NCBI GenBank assembly: GCA_014529385.2
Contig: CM043947.1
Span: forward strand, 121,284,891 to 121,348,890
DNA from: Adiantum capillus-veneris
Taxonomy: Eukaryota > Streptophyta > Polypodiopsida > Polypodiales > Pteridaceae
DNA: 64,000 nt
Direction of reading: 5' to 3'
Shown piece by piece: positions 11,586 through 24,052 of this stretch. Positions within the stretch are counted from its first letter, which is position 1. Each line of letters opens with the position of its first letter. The notes under the pieces were generated by a model that was not told where the DNA came from, searched no databases, and worked only from the letters and a program-made list of their open reading frames with translations. A program made the translations under genes and the position numbers.

Positions 11586-13265
11586 GCTAAACAGCCAAAG
11601 TGGTCTGCTATTGAACAAAAATAGACAAACCATGTGACGGAGGAATGTTATTATAACAAGGGATATGTGAGAGAACAACCGTATGCTCCCCAGGCTCAGG
11701 TAGCATCTCCTCAACTTCCACCGATGCCTAGGTATTAAGCAGGAAACCTACCAGGACCTGTAGGTGCGGCATAAGATACACACCAACCGTAAACGAACCA
11801 GAAGAGAAGGATTTGGTGCCTATGCATGCTTATTACAAAGATTCCAATGGATATGCGGAAAATCCTGTCTATTATCCACCGGAAGAACCCCCAACGCCAT
11901 AACCTTGGAGCATGATGGGAAGTGCAGGACCACCAACAGCTGCACAGGCAGCAGGAGAAGGAAGATATAGCTTGGATGAATGAACATTGTTGTTCATAGC
12001 CAACGGAGGCATGGGCGGACAGAGACATGCATACCAACAAAGAGGAGCTCAAGGAGTACCTCAACAGCCTAAGGGACCTATTCAGGCAGTGACACGAGCC
12101 CAAGCTCAAAGAATGACGAATGAACCCATAATTGAAGAGACAAACGCTGATGCCCCAAGTTTAGAAATGAAAAATTAGAGAAGCACTTGGAAAGCTAGAA
12201 AGGCGCATATGAAAGCCAGGAGAGAACGAGAGCAAACGGCTCTATCCAAGGAGTTAAAACACACAAAGGATAGATTATAGCTGTTACAGGATCTAACTAG
12301 TCTCAGCTCACACAGTGCGGCAACCATAGCACCCAAGGAAATAGCGGAACCCAAAAGTGCAGGATAAGGAGGATCATTGTTGGCAGAAAAGGTAAATGAG
12401 CAGCTAGACGCACTTCTAAAAGCATACGAAGCTAGACTCAAAAAGAACCAAACCCAAGAGCAAAGATGGATGAATTATCCATATACCGAAATAGAAAAAT
12501 AGAGGTTGGAAATGTGTCGAAAGATGATTGAAACAACCCAATCCTTGATAGAAAACCCGCTTGGTAAACTTGCAAGTTGGCACGAAGTACCAGCTCCAAC
12601 CCCTATCAAACCAACTTTAGAGAAATAAGTAGACATGAAGGAGGGACTCACGACTGCCTCTGAGTCTAGGAGAGAACCTATCACAGTGCCAAATACAACA
12701 GATGAGACAATTGATGGTATTTAGCTTAAAACATTGGTAGAAATGGGTAAGGATTGTAACGGTCTAGATGACCTCTGGAAGAAAATCCGTGATGCCAACG
12801 AAGATAACAGGGTGAGTTACCAACTGAATAGCAAGAGAAAGGAGAAAAATGAGATCTTACCTCCCATTGAATAATTTGATGCAAGATCACAATTGAACTT
12901 TGATATGCATTCACAAGGGGGAGACCAGGGATCAATTAGTTCGGGGCACAGCCAACCAGACTTGCTAAAAACTCTACCCTCTTACCTAGGGGAGTATGAA
13001 GCCAAGTCTGAGGTGAGAGCAATCCCATCTCAAAGACTTTATTCTAACATAATGATGGATTCACAAGGGTTGATTGAGTTATTGTCCACCCCTGTGGCAT
13101 GCACAATCACTTTAGCCGAACTCCTAAGGCTACGGCCAAACATGTGGACCACCGTAGACAAATGTTTAGAAAAATTTGGAGTAAAAGACCCCACCTCGAA
13201 GCTTCAAGAAGGGATCAAAGAATTGGACAAGCCTCAACTAAACACTAGGCCAGTACCTTCAAACA
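11586..13265 (+). pseudogene. degenerate Gag C-terminal spacer of element B
   Basis: About 1.7 kb between the gag core and the protease, read in pieces (11987-12178, 12893-13273) between many stops. Proline/glutamine-rich first, then lysine/glutamate-rich and probably coiled-coil-forming (12180-12650), then an MWTTVDKCLEKFGV segment before the protease. No enzyme motif is visible. Position and composition suggest the gag-protease linker. Confidence 0.5.
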
Positions 13266-13753
13266 AGGTTTGAGAATATTGCGAGGGAGAAGATGGAAAT
13301 ACCACACTAGTAGTAGAATTCCAAGGAGTAGTTTCCAAAGCTATTCTTGACAGTGGAGCAGGAGTCGCTATCGCCACCAAGGAAATCTGAAAAAAATGGG
13401 AAAAACCGGCTTTGAGAGCTATCAGAAAGAAATTGCAACTGGTAGATGGGTTAATGGAAAAGCCTCTAGGACTTTTAGAAAAAGTAATTGTCACCTTGTG
13501 CGGAATAGAGTATGAGCATACATTTGCAATAGTCGATTTTAACAAAAAGAACAATTACAAGATCATCTTGGGAAGACCGTTCATGAGACAATTAAAGATG
13601 GTCCAGGATTGGGGTTACAACCACCTATACCTCAGACATGGCGAGACTACAACCAAAATACACCTAAAAGACCATAGTTACAAAGATGTGAACCAGACAC
13701 CAGTGGAAGAGTTTGATTCAGCTACATTGGCAGGGTCCGAACTCCAAGCATGA
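13266..13753 (+). pseudogene. first retropepsin of element B
   Basis: Canonical D-S-G-A-G active site at 13349-13357 and IILGRPFM near 13565, the two conserved ends of a retropepsin. Stops at 13271 and 13388 interrupt the frame. This protease would process Gag-Pol. It differs from A, C, E, F and H, which all have D-G-G. Confidence 0.8.
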
Positions 13754-16263
13754 TTAGGGCAAAAAAAAAGAGATTTGGATGTGCGAAGCTTCACATTGTG
13801 GGAGCTTTAAAAGACAGGAATGCGTCTTACAAAGATCTATTGAGGACAAGAATTATATTCGGGAACCTTTTCCTAAAGATACCTTAGAACCTCTGGAATG
13901 GGAACACATACTAGCAACATTGGATGTTTATACCATTACAGATAGCCCAACAACAAAATTTTGCGATAAGAACGGCTATGATGTGCTATCCTATTACATG
14001 GTAAGCCTTATACCAGCAAAAGATGAGAATGTAGAACCACTAGAACAAGAAGAGTTTTATGACTCCTCTGAGCATCTGGAGGTAAATAACGACGCAGATA
14101 ACGAGTGTTCAGACAGCTCAAGCGAGCGTGGGGAGAAAACAATGAATATCAAGTTTTATGATTTTGCCAATCAACACCCTAGACGCCAGGAATGATATAG
14201 AAAAAAAAGAGCAAAAAACAAAATTAGAGAGAACCTGATGCCCAAGATAAAAGATAAAACTCACTATCTAATGATTGTCAAAGCAGAGGATTGTGTAAAA
14301 GACCAAATATCATGAAGATTCTCAAAAGTTCGAAGGGAAGGAACGCAAGAGGAAATAAAATAGGTACGGAAGGCTAAAACAGAAACAAAATCAAAAAAAT
14401 CTCAACAATCAAAACAAGAAAAAACAAAAGACCCAGAGTGGACCAAAATGGAGCGTAAAAAGAAATACCAAGAACTAAAACGGTTGTTACGAGAGGTATG
14501 GACTACTGAGGAAGAAAGTGATGGTAAGGAGGAGTCAGAAAAAGGAAACATGAATGTACCATCCCACTATCGAAAATTCACCATCTAGGACAGAAAAATC
14601 ATAATGACACCACCAGTCAGGGAAAGAATAAACCAAGAATCTTAGGATGGGCTGAAAAATGCAAAACGGATAGACCTTGCTGCGCCAGGTGAAAAGCCTT
14701 AGCCGGCGGTCTATATAACAACTGATTTAGAGCCTGAGGAAGAAGAACTGCTAACACAACTTCTCAAGAAGTATAAAGATGTGTTTGCATGGTCCTACAA
14801 AGACCTCAAAGGAGTTGATCCATCGATATGCCAACATACAATTCCGTTGAAATCAAATGCCAAACCTAGCAAACAATGTCCTTACACATATAATGACACA
14901 TTTTCTAAACGAATCAAAGAGGAGATTGACAAGTTGATGGATGCTGAATTCATCTATGAAATTGAACATACATATTGGGTGTCACCCATTGTGGTTGTCC
15001 CCAAAAAGAACGAAAAGCTGCGTGTGTGTGTGAACCTCAAAAAAGTAAATACAACCACCATAAGGGATAATTATCCCTTGCTGATCACAGAACATGTACT
15101 TGAGAGGATGGTTGGGAAACAGGCTTATTCCTTTCTAGATAAGTTTTCAGGGTATAACCAACTAGCACTGTGCAATAGAGGATCAACACAAAATAGCGTT
15201 TGCCACAGAATGGGAAATATATGCGTATAGAGTTATGCCTTTTGGCTTAACCAATGTCCCAGCTACCTTCCAAAGGTTAATGACTCATGCGTTCAAAGAA
15301 TATCTGAAAATATTCTGAGAAATATATATGGATGATCTTTGCTTCCACTCTCTTCTACAAGAAGAACATATTGACCATTTACAAAAGGTATTTGAGAAGT
15401 GCAGAACATATCGAATCTGTCTTAACCCAAAAAAGTGCATTTTTAAGGTTAGGCAAGGCCGCATCTTAGGACATATTGTTTCAAGAAATGGCATAACCAC
15501 TGACCTAGACAAAATCAGAGTCATAGTAGACTTGCCCAAGCCTACTAATGCCAAACAAGTACAATCCTTCATGGGACACTGCGGATATTATCGAAGATTC
15601 ATATATATGTATGCAATCATTGCACAACCTCTGTATCGCTTATTAGTCAGTTTCGATTGGACTGAGGAGTATGAAACTTCATTCCAAGAGCTTAAGGAAA
15701 ACCTTGTATCAGCACCTGTACTTAAAGCACCAGATTGGAAAAAGATATTCCATGTTCACATTGATGCATCTGCATATGCAATTGGGAGTATTCTGGCTCA
15801 ACCTGGAGATGGAACAATGGATTTCCTAGTTTGTTATGCGAGCAGACAGCTAAATAGTGCAGAAAAAAACTACACAACCACTGAAACAGAGGGGTTAGGA
15901 ATGATTTATGCTGTAAATAAATTTTGGTATTATTTGATCGCAAACAAATTTGTATTCTTCAGAGATCATGAAGCTCTTTTACATCTAGTAAATAAACCAT
16001 GCAATACTGGACGAATTGTACGTTGGATTATTATATTGCTAGAATTTGATTTTACAGTCGTGTTCAAAAAGGGTAAAACTCATCTACGGACGGATCATCT
16101 TTCAAGGTTGCAAAATGGGAAAGCTCCTGAAGGAGTAGACGATGACGTACCTGATGCTTATCTTTTCAATATTGAAATGATACCCAAATGGTCTAAGGAA
16201 AATGTTAGCATTCTTTCCTTTGGAGATAGATTTGATAACAAGGAAGACAGATCCAAACAGTAA
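13754..16263 (+). pseudogene. linker, RT and RNase H of element B
   Basis: A charged linker (13779 to about 14700) runs into the RT entry motif FAWSYKDLKGV and CQHTIPLKS. RT motifs WVSPIVVVPKKN and FLDKFSGYNQL follow; a shift at about 15170 moves the frame, then MPFGLTN and YMDD (about 15327-15338) are read, with a TGA just before YMDD. RNase H of the gypsy type (15740-16110) retains D-A-S, the glutamate in TETEGL, and D-H in the FRDHEAL segment. It has no archaeal-type second RNase H. It would synthesise cDNA in the particle. Confidence 0.82.
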
Positions 16264-16466
16264 ACAATTTGACAAACAAAAAACTTCCAGTTGATTGCAG
16301 GACGACTGTATCATCTAGGCTCGGACCAAATTCTACGATTATGTATAAATCTTGAGGAATTCAAGTGTTATCTTGAAGAAGCACATATCCAGGATTGTTC
16401 ATTTCATTGTTCAACAATGAAAACACACCAAAGACTGAAACAATTAGGGGTTTATCGGCTAACTAT
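16264..16466 (+). pseudogene. first zinc-binding module of element B, left part
   Basis: Encodes RLYHLGSDQILRLC, then EEAHIQDCSFHC, an integrase-type HHCC module up to LGVYRLT. It is cut at 16466 by element C. The C-X2-C half (NNCTIC) is found in frame straight after C at about 31950-31970. A very similar second module follows at about 32140-32345, so the module is duplicated in this element. Confidence 0.65.
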
Positions 16467-18038
16467 TGATAGCCATTTTCCGGCTATTATAAATTATCAT
16501 AGTGAGCTACCTCACCCTACAAAATTCACCCAAACACTATGGATATCCCTACCATTTCACTGTCTATAGGCGTGTGTGAGTTAGGGGACTTTTCCCATAT
16601 TTTCTTAAAAACCCTAAATTAGCTAGTCACTGGGCTAGTTGAGTAAAAAAATAAAAATAAATAAATATTATGGCCCATTTGTGTGTAAATATTTCATTAT
16701 ATATGTGGCCTAAATATAGGTATTTTTATAATTATTTTGATATTTATTTAAATATTTATACCTAGGTGTGTGTTTTATTAAATTTACCTTCTTTCATCCT
16801 CTTGCACCATAAGTATATTTTTTGCCAATATCTACATACTCTAACCTCATATTTTTCCTTTCTACAAATCACTCCCACATTTTCACCCTCACCCTTGTGA
16901 AAAAAAAAATTGATTCCTACTCATTGGTCACGTTTATTATATTATTTACTTGCATACCTTTTCCTCTTTCACCCAAAATAATACAAAGAGGGACCATATC
17001 ATATGATTCCAATATCTTTCCATATCCATAATTCTTCCATATTTTTATTATTATTTTTACTCATTATTCTAACACCATGTGCTCATTGAGCTAAAATCCA
17101 TGAATAGTCCATACACTAGTCCCACCATGTATATATTTCTTTATTCACCAATAATCCTCCTCCATGCATGGGTCAAGGGCAACTTGGATGCTTTGTATTA
17201 TGATATGACAAACGAGGGGCTCACTCTTGGATGCATTGTACAAATTCAACAAAGGAGGGGGCCACTAAAAGATTTTGCACGCATAAAAACAGGCTTTTTG
17301 GTGAGAATTTTGGCACCCATCTCCACTCCAAATTTGGAGCGGTGATCAAAAGAGAAAATGTAGCCAACGCTTTGAATAATCATCTCAAATGTTTTCATGA
17401 TTTTTGGAGCTACCAACGGTGAGCTATGATTTTTTGAGTGGACCCCAGTCTGCCCACTTTTCTCACAAGTAGCCCATAGTCTTCTCTCACCTCTTTCCAC
17501 ACTTCTACACACACACATTCCTCTCAATCCCTCACTCAAAGGGTGTTTTTCATTGCCAATTTTGTTTCCATTGTAAGAGAGTATTGTGGTGAGAGGTCTC
17601 CCACACCCTAAGACAGTGTGCGTGTGTTTTGGCAATGTTTAGCAATCACTAAGCATAGAGTGATTTTTTGTACAAGTTCTATGATAGCATCATAACGAAC
17701 CATCTCCATTTGCAAGTCACAAATAAGGTATTATGCAAGATCCTTTTCTCTCTCTCTCTTCCCTTTGCTCTAGTTCTCTCTGGTCCATTTTGTGTGTGTC
17801 TTGGTGTGAGGTTGCTTGTGTGTGTTGTGTGGTGCATCTTCTTGGTTGTACCAAAATCTCTCTTGCGTCCTAGTTCGCATACCATAACTAGGTGGTGCCC
17901 CTATCTTGTTTGGGTTTGTTGGCTGTGGGTTTGTTGTTTTGTTGTGCTTGTGGTTGCCCCAGCCCCAATTGAGCAGCACGGGAGCCTTGAGGGGTGTTTA
18001 GAGGTCACCTTTCTTGTTGCTCGCCCCGGACCGCCTCA
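16467..18038 (+). repeat. 5' LTR of element C (internally deleted)
   Basis: Starts TGATAGCC and ends CCTCA before a primer-binding site. The 3' LTR starts identically at 24053 and aligns almost base for base to about 17538, where the 5' copy jumps to sequence matching 31434 onward. About 1.06 kb present in the 3' LTR (25131-25838 and 31083-31433) is missing here. The two copies otherwise differ by scattered substitutions. Confidence 0.85.
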
Positions 18039-18042
18039 ATTT

Positions 18043-18060
18043 TGGTGCCCCCACGGAGGA
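18043..18060 (+). promoter_or_regulatory. primer-binding site of element C
   Basis: TGGTGCCCCCACGGAGGA begins four bases after the LTR end. The identical 18 bases occur at the matching place in element E (54427-54444, minus strand), so both probably use the same tRNA primer. I do not name the tRNA. Confidence 0.7.
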
Positions 18061-18649
18061 CGGCTTGTGTATGTTTTGTGTAGGCTCAACCTTTAGCATA
18101 ATCAAGTAGCTTGTATGAATCACAAGAATTTGTATGATCCTTTTATTCCCATTGCAAGGCAAAATGTGCTCATAATTGTTAGTACTAAGTTACAATTTCA
18201 ACGAGTAATTCGTAGAATTTTGGGCCCTTGTAGGTTGGCTGAGATAAACGCTTCATTAAATCCTTATTTTGCCTCTTATTAGGAAAGACCTTAGTTTGGA
18301 CGTCTTTATTTTTGTTTTGTTTTAAGAATTAGGTCATGCATAGACCATGGATAATGGCCCAGGAATAGAGGTTTTCCCCTTCCATTTCACTCCACACATT
18401 AGAGTAAACATTGCAATTAGTAGAAAAATCCATTTTCAACAACGTATGGTGTTCATGTTTGGTGCCCAAAGAGTAGGAGAAATTCTCGCGTCACCAAACC
18501 CTGTCATCCTACCTCTCATTGATTATCATAGGTCATTTGATGTGAATTTTTTTATTTTGTTGTAGAATAGATTGCAATTTAGAGAATATTATTGTGTAGA
18601 TCTTTTAAAGAAAGAAAAAACAAAAACACGTCACTTTGAAATCAATTCC
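18061..18649 (+). other. untranslated leader of element C
   Basis: AT-rich stretch between primer site and gag ATG. No conserved open frame; a 72-codon frame at 18347 has no visible domain. Expected to hold packaging signals, which I cannot recognise from sequence. Confidence 0.5.
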
Positions 18650-19793
18650 ATGGAGAACCAACGCCAAATGTCTGGATATCCTCTTTTCTTTGGAGAGCTT
18701 GGAGAGGATGCAAAATTATTTTTGGCAAATTTCAAGATGTCTTGTCGTATCAAGAGGATAGTAACTGATCAAGAACGTGTAGAAATGTTTGAGGTAGTCC
18801 TTAGGAAAGATGCTAGCACTTGGTTTGACTCTTTGCCTGAGGAAGTTAAAGGAAATTACACGAAAGTTGTCAATCATTTCAAGAGATACTTCTTTGATCC
18901 CCAAAACACTCAAAAGCTATGGCAAGACATTGTTTCTCATAAGCAAAAAGACTTAGATGACTACTACTTGTACAAGCAAGAGTTTCTACGTCTTTGGGCT
19001 GTATGGGTGAGAAATGTTGCTAACCCTCGTGATGGTGCAGAGTTCCTAAAGAAGGAGAGGTTCATAGCCGGACTCTTTTCTGACCTTAAGGTAAAAGTTG
19101 AAGCGGGTGCACCTGCTACCTTTGATGCAGCTGAAACTAAGGCTGCTGAGAAATATAGAAAACTCAAGTGCTTAAGGGAGAGGTTCCAATAGAAGGTCTG
19201 AAACCCAAAGGTAAGTCACAAACATCAACATCTAGGGAGCTTCCTGAGGTAACAGCGGAAGTGATTGATAAGTTAAATGAATCCTTAAGCAGCCTGTCAA
19301 TTCACCTTGCACAAGCTGTAGGTCCAAAGGGACAAGCAAAGAAGTCAGAAGAGCGAGATCCACCACGACCTAGGAGAGTCTTGCAATGTTGGAATTGCGG
19401 AGAGTCTGGACATGGGATGTATAATTGTCCTTGGCCCCGTGGGGAGCCAGGGAGACCTAACTTGAACTACCTAGTGATGAATGCAGGTGAAGGAACTAGT
19501 CAACAACCACGGCTTCTACAAAGGCCAAATGGAGCAAGACCACCTCCATGAGGAGTGGAAGGAGTTCCGCCTTTGCCAGACCCAAATGTGCATGTGGTAG
19601 AGGTGACAAATTCCAATGAGGTTGACTTGGAAGCAAATGGCATTAAGCGTGGCCGAGGAAAAGGTAAGGAGAAAGAAGGAGTTACGTCCATGGACGAGAA
19701 AAGAAGGCAAAGGAGACCAAGGAAGTCAAGAGGACGCGACGTCGTATCAACCTCCAAGACTTCCCTCTTGGACATGGTATTGCTCCATACAAC
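18650..19793 (+). pseudogene. gag of element C
   Basis: ATG at 18650 starts MENQRQMSGYPLFF; the gag core includes WFDSLPEEVKGNY and the FIAGLFSDLK region. TAG ends that frame at 19190, but coding similarity passes near 19165-19190 into another frame carrying one zinc knuckle (CWNCGESGHGMYNC, first Cys at 19387). TGA at 19549 and a basic K/R/E tail follow to about 19790, where the pol frame begins by a second shift. Capsid and RNA-binding precursor. An earlier in-frame ATG at 18572 exists but adds residues unlike other gags here. Confidence 0.78.
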
Positions 19794-22700
19794 TTGTTGG
19801 AAGACATGAGAGGTAAGGGTCCTGATATCTCATGGCCTCAATTTCTTGCATTATGTCCACAAGTTCGGAGGGATTTAACAAGGGCAGTTAGCACTAGGAG
19901 AAAGGTCAAAGAGAGTGTGCCTGTTGTAAAAATTGCACAAGCTGAAATGAATGAGGACATTACACCTGTGCTAGATTGTTACATAAAAGGGATATTGGTT
20001 AGGAAAGGTCTATTGGATGGGGGTGCACAAATTTGCATCATGACTGAAGGACTCATGCAAAAACTAGGCATGCACATCCATGAGACAACTGAAATTAAAG
20101 TCAAGATGGCAAACAATAGCAAGGCTAGGTGTGTAGGCATTTGTAAAAATGTCTTTGTAGAGGCCTTTGGTATTAAGAAGGCGGTGGATTTTTACGTTAT
20201 GTCGACCAAGGGAAGTGGTTATCCATTTATCCTAGGAAGACCATGGCTAATGAAAATGCAAGCTTTGCAGGATTGGGAGTGTGGAAAATTAATTTGCAGG
20301 AACGACAATCATAAGAAGGTTGTCTTTGACATGAAGGAGCAACGGCAAGAGGAGCTCCATGAAGAATCATCTCAAAGTGAGACGGAAGAAGATTGGACCA
20401 ATAACACTTCAGAAGAAGAAAGTAGCGGTAGCATTACTGAAGAGGAGTTTTCCATCGAAGTCATGGGGGTAAGGTTTAAGCCAACCAACCAAGAGACCTC
20501 TTGTCAAGGTTTGGAGGAGGTAGGTTCCCAAGAGAACCAAAAAGTGGAAGATGAAAGAATGCTAGAAGGTATGCTATCTACAACACTTACGAAGTATGAA
20601 AGAGAGGAGTTCAAATGTGTGCTAACGAAATTTCCTAGGATTTTTGCTAAGGACTACACCGATGTGCGTGGAGTGGATGTTGTTCAACACAAGATTGAGT
20701 TGAAGCCAGAGGCGAAGCCAGAGGCCACACCTAAGGCTCAAAAGCTACGAAGACTAGGAGTCATCAAGGAGCAGGCTCTACTCAAGGAGGTAAGAAAGCT
20801 TCTAGCAGCAGGTTTCATTTATCCAGTGGAGAATTCAGAGTGGGTCTCTCCCGTTGTTGTCACTCCTAAGAAAAACGAAAAGTGGAGGGTGTGTGTGGAT
20901 TACCGTCCACTCAATGAGGCAACAAAAAGAGATCACTTTCCCCTCCCATTTCAGGATGAGATACTAAATGAGGTAGCTGGTCATGAGAAGTACACTGTGT
21001 GTGATGGCTACTCAGGCTAAGCTGGTCATGAGAAGTACACTATGTGTGATGGCTACTCAGGCTACTTTCAAATAGGTATCGCATTGGAAGATCAATTGAA
21101 AACAACCTTTATCACTCCTTGGGGTTGTTATGCTTTTAGAGTCATGCCATTTGGTCTGACAAATGCTCCTGCAACATTCCAACGTTTCATGAACATGGTG
21201 TTTCAAGCATTCTTTGGAAAGTCAATTAGGGTGTTCATTGATGATTTCTACATTTATAGCTCAAAATCATTGCATCTACAAAGGGTAGAAGAAGGTTTAA
21301 AGAAGCTCTACGACATGGGAGGTCAACTCAACCCCGACAAGTGCCACATAGGTGAGGATGAAGTGATCTTGCTCGGTCACAAGGTTTCCTATAAAGGCAT
21401 TGAGGTGGATCCTTCAAAGGCAAAGGCTCTTATTGAGCTCCCATCACCGAAGAGTCTTAAGGAGGTCATCTCTTTCATTCAGAAGGTGAAGTATATGTCA
21501 CGCTTCATTCACTTAGCCTCGGAGTTGTTTCATCCTTTGCAAAAGTTGACACAACAAGTAGAATTTGCATGGTCTGATGAGCTTGAAGAGTATTTTTGTA
21601 ACATCAAAGTCATTTTTTCAGAGCTACCAACACTCATGCCTCCTTGTTGGGAGTACACATTCTTTGTTAGCTCTAGTGTTGGAAGGGAAACAATTGGTGC
21701 TGTGTTGCTACAACAAGATCCCCACAGTACCAGGATGCGACCCATCTACTTTGCTAGTAGGGTCATGAATACCTTGGAGACACGCTACACAGAAGCAGAA
21801 CTCATGATGCTTTCTCTCATGTTTGCGGTGAGAAAGTTTAGATCCTACTTGCTACCAAAACCTTTTGTAATTCTCACTGTAGAAATTTTTTTTCCTTGGG
21901 TGTCATCTCAAATGAATCTTAGCACTAGGATCTCAAAGTGGATTATGGAATTGCAAGAGTTCCAAAACTCTTTCAAGTTAGAAGATAGTGTGCGTGCACA
22001 ATTGGCAAGGATCCTTACTTATAGGGTACATGAGAAGGTGATTAAGGTGCCTGAAGTAAAGACCCTACCATTGCCACCACCTAAAAGTATTCCTAATGCT
22101 TTTACCTTGTTCTTTGATGGAGCTTTTAGACGAGTCATAGGAAAAGCAAGGGGAGGGTTAGTATTGCTCAACCCAAGTGGAGAGGTGGTCATGAAAGAGA
22201 AGGTCAATCTACCAGGTTCAGCTAGCAACAATGAAGCAGAATACGACACACTACTTCATGGTTTGAAGATGTGCATTGGCCAAGGTATACAACGTCTCAT
22301 GGTAAAGGGAGATGCACTTCTCATTGTTAAACAGATTTTAGGCATTTGGGCATGCAAGAATGAAAGCTTAAGGACAAAGGTTCATGCCATTCGTAGGATG
22401 TTTAATCAGTTTGAAGAAGTGAAACTATATCATATTCCGAGGAAACAAAATGAAGACGCCGATTTACTTGCACAACAAGCATTTACATGTGTTGAGAAAG
22501 AAGTGCAGGTCATCATGGTGGCAGCAGTTGTCAAGCAACCGAGATACCAAGGGTTGCAGTCATTGGCTACCATTATTGGCTACATTTTGGAAGGCGAGTT
22601 TCCACAAGACTTCACTAAAGATCAGAAAAGGAGACTCATGAAGAAGGCAAGTTTCTATCTCTTCCTAGAAGGCTCCCTCTATCAAAGAGGGAAGGATCAA

Positions 22701-23924
22701 GTGTGCAGAAGAGTACCAACTATCGAGGAAATTCCAGCCATTCTAAAAGGTTTGCATGAAGAGGCATGTGGTGGTCATTTTGCCCAAGAATTAACTGTGA
22801 AGAAGATTTTGCTTGCGGGGTATGTTTGGCCAAGTTTGCATGTGGATGTTCAACATTGGTGTAAAAGCTGTCACAATTGTTAGATAAATGGAAATAGAAG
22901 GTTGGTGCATGGCCCGAGGCAAATAGTGCTTGCAAATGGACCCTTTGAAAAATGGGGCATTGATGCTATGGGTCCTCTGCCTAGAACAAAGAATGGTAAA
23001 CTCTACATTCTAGTGGCTGTGGACTATATGACTAGGTGGGTAGAGGTTCAAAGTGTGGCAAGGGTAAATGGGAAAATAGTGAGCAGGTTTGTCTACACTA
23101 ATATTTGTTGTAGATTTGGCACACCTCTAGAGATTGTTTTGGATAATGGACCAGGGTTCAAGAAGGGTTTACTCACAGAAGTTTGTGAAGAGCTTCACAT
23201 TCTACATCGTCATAGCACTCCATACTACCCACAATCAAATGGTTTGGTGGAGAAGGCTAATGGTGTCATTGCAGGAATCATTAGAAAGATGGTGCAAAAC
23301 AAGACAAAATTATGGGATGACTTCTTGGATGGTGCCTTGTGGGCATATCGAACCACATATAGGGAAGCCACGGAGTTCACACCATTTCACTTGGTCTATG
23401 GTCAAGAGGCTTTACACCCTATCGAGCTTAACATTCCAACAATGCGGCTTCATGGAAAAGGTGCACAAGATGATCAAGAGGTATGGATGGATCGACTTCT
23501 TACATTAGTAGAGCTTGAGTGGAAAAGAGAAGCAGCTTACGAGTGCTACAAGAGGAAAGCCACACAAGTGAAAGAAAAGCTCGACAAGAAACTGAAGGAC
23601 AAAGGCATCAAGGAAGGAGAGCTTGTGCTAAGGTATGACAATCGACTTGACAATCGTTTTGATGCCAAGTTTGAAACTATATGGCAAGGGCCATACATAG
23701 TCAAGAAGGCTTTCAATTCAAGTTACTATCAGCTTATGGACTTGAATGGTAAAGAACACTCCAGGAAGGTAAACGGGTATCGCTTGAATCCCTATTTGAG
23801 TCGCCTTCTACCAAAGGATCTACCAAAGATCTGTCAAGAGGCCGCTGTCTCATGTAAGTATTGTTACATGAAGCATGAGTGTAACTCTAGCCAAAATTCT
23901 GAGGGCCCAAACAATGAAGCATGA
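19794..23924 (+). pseudogene. pol of element C: protease, RT, two RNases H, integrase
   Basis: One frame of about 1,376 codons with two stops: TAA at 21018-21020, created by a 45-bp tandem duplication, and TAG at 22881-22883. Protease D-G-G-A-Q at codon 75 and ILGRPW. RT with FIDD at about codon 481. The first RNase H lacks its acids (VSSSVG, LTVEIF); the archaeal-type second one has FDGAF (codon 775), NNEAEY and KGDALL. Integrase: HHCC (EEACGGHF, then CKSCHNC), and D1057, D1117 and E1153 with a 35-residue D-E gap. No chromodomain is visible at the end. A 46-bp direct duplication lies across the end of the gene (23868-23959). Confidence 0.88.
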
Positions 23925-24039
23925 GTGTAACTCTAGCCAAAATTCTGAGGGCCCAAACAATGAAGATCTCGTCAAGGACTCTGAAGCACTCTCTTTGGAA
24001 AAGATGCTCTATGATGGTACATGAATATACCATCATCCT

Positions 24040-24052
24040 GGGGGAGGGCTAA
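24040..24052 (+). promoter_or_regulatory. polypurine tract of element C
   Basis: GGGGGAGGGCTAA directly before the 3' LTR start TGATAGCC at 24053. It would prime plus-strand synthesis. Confidence 0.8.

Noticed and set aside
16822-17345. Small open frames in the C LTR, repeated near 24668-24952
   Set aside because: They recur only because the two LTRs are copies. They are AT-rich, without domains, and the phase is not specially kept.
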